DNA of 33,409 nt, taken from contig NZ_QZWZ01000058.1 of assembly GCF_003601975.1 (NCBI RefSeq), positions 1 to 33,409 of the forward strand. Reading direction: 5' to 3'. Made by a program: the position numbers and the translations under genes. Below, one piece after another: positions 31,125 to 33,409 of this stretch. The notes under the pieces are model-generated. The model was not told where the DNA came from. It ran no database searches and saw only the letters and a program-made list of their open reading frames with translations. The DNA comes from Mesorhizobium waimense (lineage in GTDB: Bacteria > Pseudomonadota > Alphaproteobacteria > Rhizobiales > Rhizobiaceae). Position 1 is the first letter of the stretch. Each line of letters opens with the position of its first letter.

Positions 31125-32336
31125 TCAGGCCGCCTTTTCGAGTAATACCTTCGCTCTTCCTTCAAGCTCAAGCCGACTGTCCTGATGGGATTTGGTGCGA
31201 GCGTGCGCTGTCATCCCTTGCACGAAATCGAAGATACTTTCGGGTGGCCTGCCTTCCTCCTGCAAGACGGCCTCGATGATCTTGCCGGTTTCGGCCTTGG
31301 AGAGCCCGCGCTTACGCAGAAACGTTTCGCGGTCGTCATCGCTGCGGGCGACGATCTTCTCGCGGGCGGCCTTGATGCCGGCGATGAATGGCGCCGGTGA
31401 GGAGTTCGCGAAACTCGTCAAGGCCGGCGCTGCCTCATAGGCAAAACGCTGCGCCGCAAACTTCGAATGCCGGATGCTGATTTCTTCAAAACCTTCGACA
31501 CCCCAAAGGTTGCGGTTCATGCACACCGCGCGAAGGTAGAAAGACGCGATGCCAAGGGTCTTCGATCCGACTTCGCTGTTCCAGCAATAGAAGCCACGGA
31601 AATACAAATCCGGCTCTCCGTTCGGCAGCCGTCCCGCTTCGATGGGATGGGTGTCGTCCACCAGAAACAGGAAGACGTCGCGGTCACTGGCGTAAAGCGT
31701 GGTGGTGTCCTTGGTGATGTCGACAAAGGGGTTGTGCGTCATGGTCGCCCAATCCAGCGTTCCCGGCACTTTCCACATGGTGTCGCCGGTGCCGTTGCCG
31801 GCGATCTTCATGACGGCCGCGACAAGCTCGTGGTCCCAGATGCGGCCATAGTCCGGGCCAGTGACGGCGCGAAGCTCGATGCGTCCGTCTTCTGCCTCCA
31901 AGGTTTTCACAAGCTCGGCGCGATGGGAAAGCAGGCCGTGCTGCAGATTGATGCCAGCCAGCGGCGCCGGTAGCTGGCGCATGTAAGTCGCGGGTGCACC
32001 GACAAGGCTGCACAGCTGGCCGAAGCTCCAATGTGTGGGTGCTAGCGGCTGCTCCTGTCCGGGAACAATGAGCGAAAGCCTTTCCGCATTTTCACTAGAT
32101 GCCTCGACCTTCACCGCCCGGCTCTCCACAGTCCGGGCCGTGGCTCGGTCCGCACGGGCGCGCACGCTGTCGTAAAGTTCGGTGAGCGACAGATAGCGCT
32201 CATCGTCGGGGCGTGAAAACCATTCTGACGACACGCGACCGACGCGCTCGCCGCGCGAGATATCTACCCGAAAGCCGCCGGAAACAGGCTGCTGCTGGCC
32301 GTTCTCGATGCCGTTGCTATTCGTGATCAAGTTCAT
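31125..32336 (-). CDS. DUF932 family protein
   Basis: From ATG 32336 (AAGGAG eight bases upstream) the protein has 403 residues. The DUF932 domain covers about 55-320 (SFGQLCSLVGAPATYMRQLP, DRDVFLFLVDDTHPIEAG, FYLRAVCMNRNLWGVEGFEE). The last 80 residues are charged and helical. DUF932 proteins are common on plasmids, ICEs and phages, often near anti-restriction or replication genes, and have no proven activity. A leader with two alternative hairpins precedes the ribosome site, so regulation at the RNA level is possible. It is divergent from the Ros/MucR-like gene. Confidence 0.9.
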   Translation of the reverse strand: MNLITNSNGIENGQQQPVSGGFRVDISRGERVGRVSSEWFSRPDDERYLSLTELYDSVRARADRATARTVESRAVKVEASSENAERLSLIVPGQEQPLAPTHWSFGQLCSLVGAPATYMRQLPAPLAGINLQHGLLSHRAELVKTLEAEDGRIELRAVTGPDYGRIWDHELVAAVMKIAGNGTGDTMWKVPGTLDWATMTHNPFVDITKDTTTLYASDRDVFLFLVDDTHPIEAGRLPNGEPDLYFRGFYCWNSEVGSKTLGIASFYLRAVCMNRNLWGVEGFEEISIRHSKFAAQRFAYEAAPALTSFANSSPAPFIAGIKAAREKIVARSDDDRETFLRKRGLSKAETGKIIEAVLQEEGRPPESIFDFVQGMTAHARTKSHQDSRLELEGRAKVLLEKAA

Positions 32337-32362
32337 TGCTCTCACTCCTTTTCGTCAAAGCC

Positions 32363-32394
32363 GAAGGCATGTCCCCCGGCATGCCTTCCGGGGG
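32363..32394 (-). promoter_or_regulatory. two mutually exclusive hairpins in the DUF932 leader
   Basis: Read on the minus strand, CCCCCGG (32394-32388) pairs with CCGGGGG (32379-32373) around AAGGCATG. Alternatively GAAGGCATG (32388-32380) pairs with CATGCCTTC (32371-32363) around CCGGGGGA. Each stem uses the loop of the other, so only one can form. The AAGGAG ribosome site starts 14 bases further on. This resembles an attenuator or switch. Confidence 0.6.
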
Positions 32395-32546
32395 CGCGTG
32401 AGCGCGCGGGAGTGATGGGGGCCAATGCGGTCGCGCGGAGCCGGGCTGCGCGGTCGAGCGAAGCGGATGGAATCGATCTGAGAGTTGTGTGATCAGTCAG
32501 CCGCTTTGCGAGCCGGCGGCCCTGCTCTGCAACAGACGGCAATGGC

Positions 32547-32578
32547 GGGGAAGCGAGGGAAAGTCCCCTCGCTTCCCC
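32547..32578. terminator. 13-bp perfect hairpin
   Basis: GGGGAAGCGAGGG and its complement flank the loop aaagtc. It is the strongest hairpin in the divergent region. It lacks a T-run and follows no gene on either strand, so termination is only one reading; it may insulate the two promoters. Confidence 0.45.
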
Positions 32579-32685
32579 GAAGGCTATGGGCAAGGTTATC
32601 CGCAGTCGATCAGAACGATGAAAGCGAAGCTTGCCATTACAATATTGGCGAGAGGAGTGGATTGTAGAAAGGAAACGGACTATTT

Positions 32686-32696
32686 GCCAAATTGGC
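32686..32696. promoter_or_regulatory. small dyad upstream of the Ros/MucR-like gene
   Basis: GCCAA-a-TTGGC lies in AT-rich DNA 55 bases before the start. Ros/MucR proteins commonly repress their own genes through AT-rich sites near the promoter, so this is a candidate autoregulatory site. Confidence 0.3.
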
Positions 32697-32751
32697 GGAA
32701 CGGGTAAATCACACGTCTTTAGTGCGTCCGATGAGACAAGAGGAAAACTGC

Positions 32752-33285
32752 ATGACCATTTCACCCCAACAAGACGGCCAAACGGATATCGTGTCGATCG
32801 CCGCCGACATTGTCGCCGCCTATGTGTCGAACAATCCACTGCCGGTGGGTGAACTGCCAAAGCTGATCGGCGACATTCATGCCGCGTTGCAAGGGATCGG
32901 CACACCTGCGGCTGAACCCGTGGTGAAACTGGAACCAGCGGTATCGATCCGGAAGTCGGTGACGCCTGACTACATCATCTGCCTGGAGGATGGGAAAAAA
33001 TTCAAATCGCTGAAGCGGCACCTCAACGTGCACTACAATCTCAGCCCTGACGAATACCGGGCGAAGTGGAGCCTGCCCTCTGATTATCCGATGGTGGCGC
33101 CGAACTATGCTGCCGCCCGCTCGGTGCTGGCGAAGGCGATCGGGCTCGGACGCAAACCAGCAGAGCCCGCGCCGGCGGTGACACCCAAAGCGAAACGGAC
33201 TGGTCGCGCGGTCGCCGCGGCGACCGCGCCGGTGACCGCGAAATCTCCGGTTAAGAAACCGCGCAAAATTGCTGCCAAGGCCTAG
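32752..33285 (+). CDS. Ros/MucR-family zinc-finger-type regulator
   Basis: From ATG 32752 (AGAGGA upstream) the protein has 177 residues. The N-terminal half is the oligomerisation region (IVSIAADIVAAYVSNNPLPV, ELPKLIGDIHAAL). The DNA-binding part is CLEDGKKFKSLKRHLNVHY, then LSPDEYRAKWSLPSDYPMVA. A Lys/Ala/Pro-rich basic tail of about 45 residues follows. Compared with Ros, the second cysteine ligand is Asp80 and the last histidine position is Tyr95, with His94 beside it. Such substitutions occur in Mesorhizobium homologues that fold with altered or no zinc. It probably silences element or host genes. Confidence 0.92.
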   Translation: MTISPQQDGQTDIVSIAADIVAAYVSNNPLPVGELPKLIGDIHAALQGIGTPAAEPVVKLEPAVSIRKSVTPDYIICLEDGKKFKSLKRHLNVHYNLSPDEYRAKWSLPSDYPMVAPNYAAARSVLAKAIGLGRKPAEPAPAVTPKAKRTGRAVAAATAPVTAKSPVKKPRKIAAKA

Positions 33286-33383
33286 CACTACTTTGGCAGA
33301 TTTTTGAAAGCGGCGGCACTTTTGGGATTCCCAGGGCGCGATTTGCGTGATTCATGGGTGGTCGGCTTTGTGGAGGGCCGGCC

Positions 33384-33409
33384 ATGGATACGCATTGGAA
33401 GACAGATCT
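33384..33409 (+). CDS. start of an unidentified gene (partial)
   Basis: ATG 33384 has GGAGG seven bases upstream and begins MDTHWKTD before the window ends. Only eight full codons are visible, so no family can be named. The strong ribosome site makes a real start plausible. Confidence 0.4.

Larger units (their letters stand above)
32395..32751. other. divergent region between DUF932 and Ros/MucR-like genes
   Basis: About 360 bases without a credible gene. It holds a 13-bp hairpin (32547-32578), an AT-rich stretch around 32620-32700 that probably contains the promoter of the plus-strand gene, a small dyad GCCAA-a-TTGGC at 32686-32696, and the ribosome site AGAGGA before ATG 32752. Confidence 0.5.

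Noticed and set aside
30836..31171. A 111-codon minus-strand frame over the palindrome and gap.
   Set aside because: Only its last 20 codons resemble anything (the aminotransferase remnant); the first part is the palindrome and gap read by chance.
32342..32905. A 187-codon minus-strand frame over the DUF932/MucR divergent region.
   Set aside because: Overlaps the hairpins and the 5' end of the Ros/MucR gene antisense; no domain.
1..33409. CRISPR arrays, tRNA or rRNA genes, insertion sequences and an integrase.
   Set aside because: None was found on reading both strands; the only tandem array is the coding 69-bp repeat and no transposase or integrase motif was recognised.

Overview
The window looks like a piece of an alphaproteobacterial (Rhizobiales, Mesorhizobium/Rhizobium-like) integrative and conjugative element (ICE). 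The grounds are high GC, a complete Trb-type mating-pair-formation cluster, a DUF3363 relaxase next to a TraF peptidase and a VirB1-like transglycosylase, and an RdfS/FseA/DUF2285 control module of the kind known from ICEMlSym R7A of Mesorhizobium. No integrase, LuxR/TraR regulator or attachment site is visible, so the ends of the element lie outside.

Layout. (1) 1-2.6 kb: the 3' end of a gene made of 69-bp tandem repeats, a remnant of a helicase gene, then a minus-strand pair DUF1403 -> scpB. (2) 2.9-8.7 kb: a cargo island, less GC-rich by eye, with two divergent arms. The minus arm is AraC regulator -> MFS exporter -> unknown 470-residue protein. The plus arm is CmoA-like methyltransferase -> LysR regulator. 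It looks like a small-molecule production and export locus of unknown product. (3) 8.7-18.7 kb: trbB-C-D-E-J-K-L-F-G-I plus a DUF2274 gene, all minus strand, mostly with stop/start overlaps: the type IV secretion apparatus. (4) 18.7-20.9 kb: a plus-strand HipBA-type toxin-antitoxin pair with a palindromic operator array, lodged between copG and trbB. (5) 20.9-29.1 kb, minus strand: rdfS -> repA -> DUF2840 -> traF -> DUF736 -> lytic transglycosylase -> relaxase -> traG -> copG, the processing and coupling half of the transfer machinery. (6) 29.2-30.4 kb: a small DUF2285 (QseM-like) gene followed by the two halves of fseA, joined by a predicted +1 ribosomal frameshift at a TTT-C site. (7) 30.5-33.4 kb: an aminotransferase remnant fused to half a DUF736 gene, a DUF932 gene with an unusual leader, a divergent Ros/MucR-family gene with an atypical zinc finger, and the first codons of a further gene.

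How the parts work together. FseA, made only when ribosomes slip, should switch on rdfS. RdfS directs excision. The RepA-like protein may copy the excised circle; its gene carries iteron-like and AT-rich repeats resembling an origin. The relaxase nicks the DNA, TraG couples it to the channel, TraF and the transglycosylase prepare pilin and wall, and the Trb proteins form the channel. The QseM-like protein is the likely brake on FseA. The HipBA pair could stabilise the element. The most rewarding places are the fseA frameshift, the intragenic origin-like repeats, the hipBA insertion with its operator array, the alternative hairpins ahead of the DUF932 gene, and the cargo locus.
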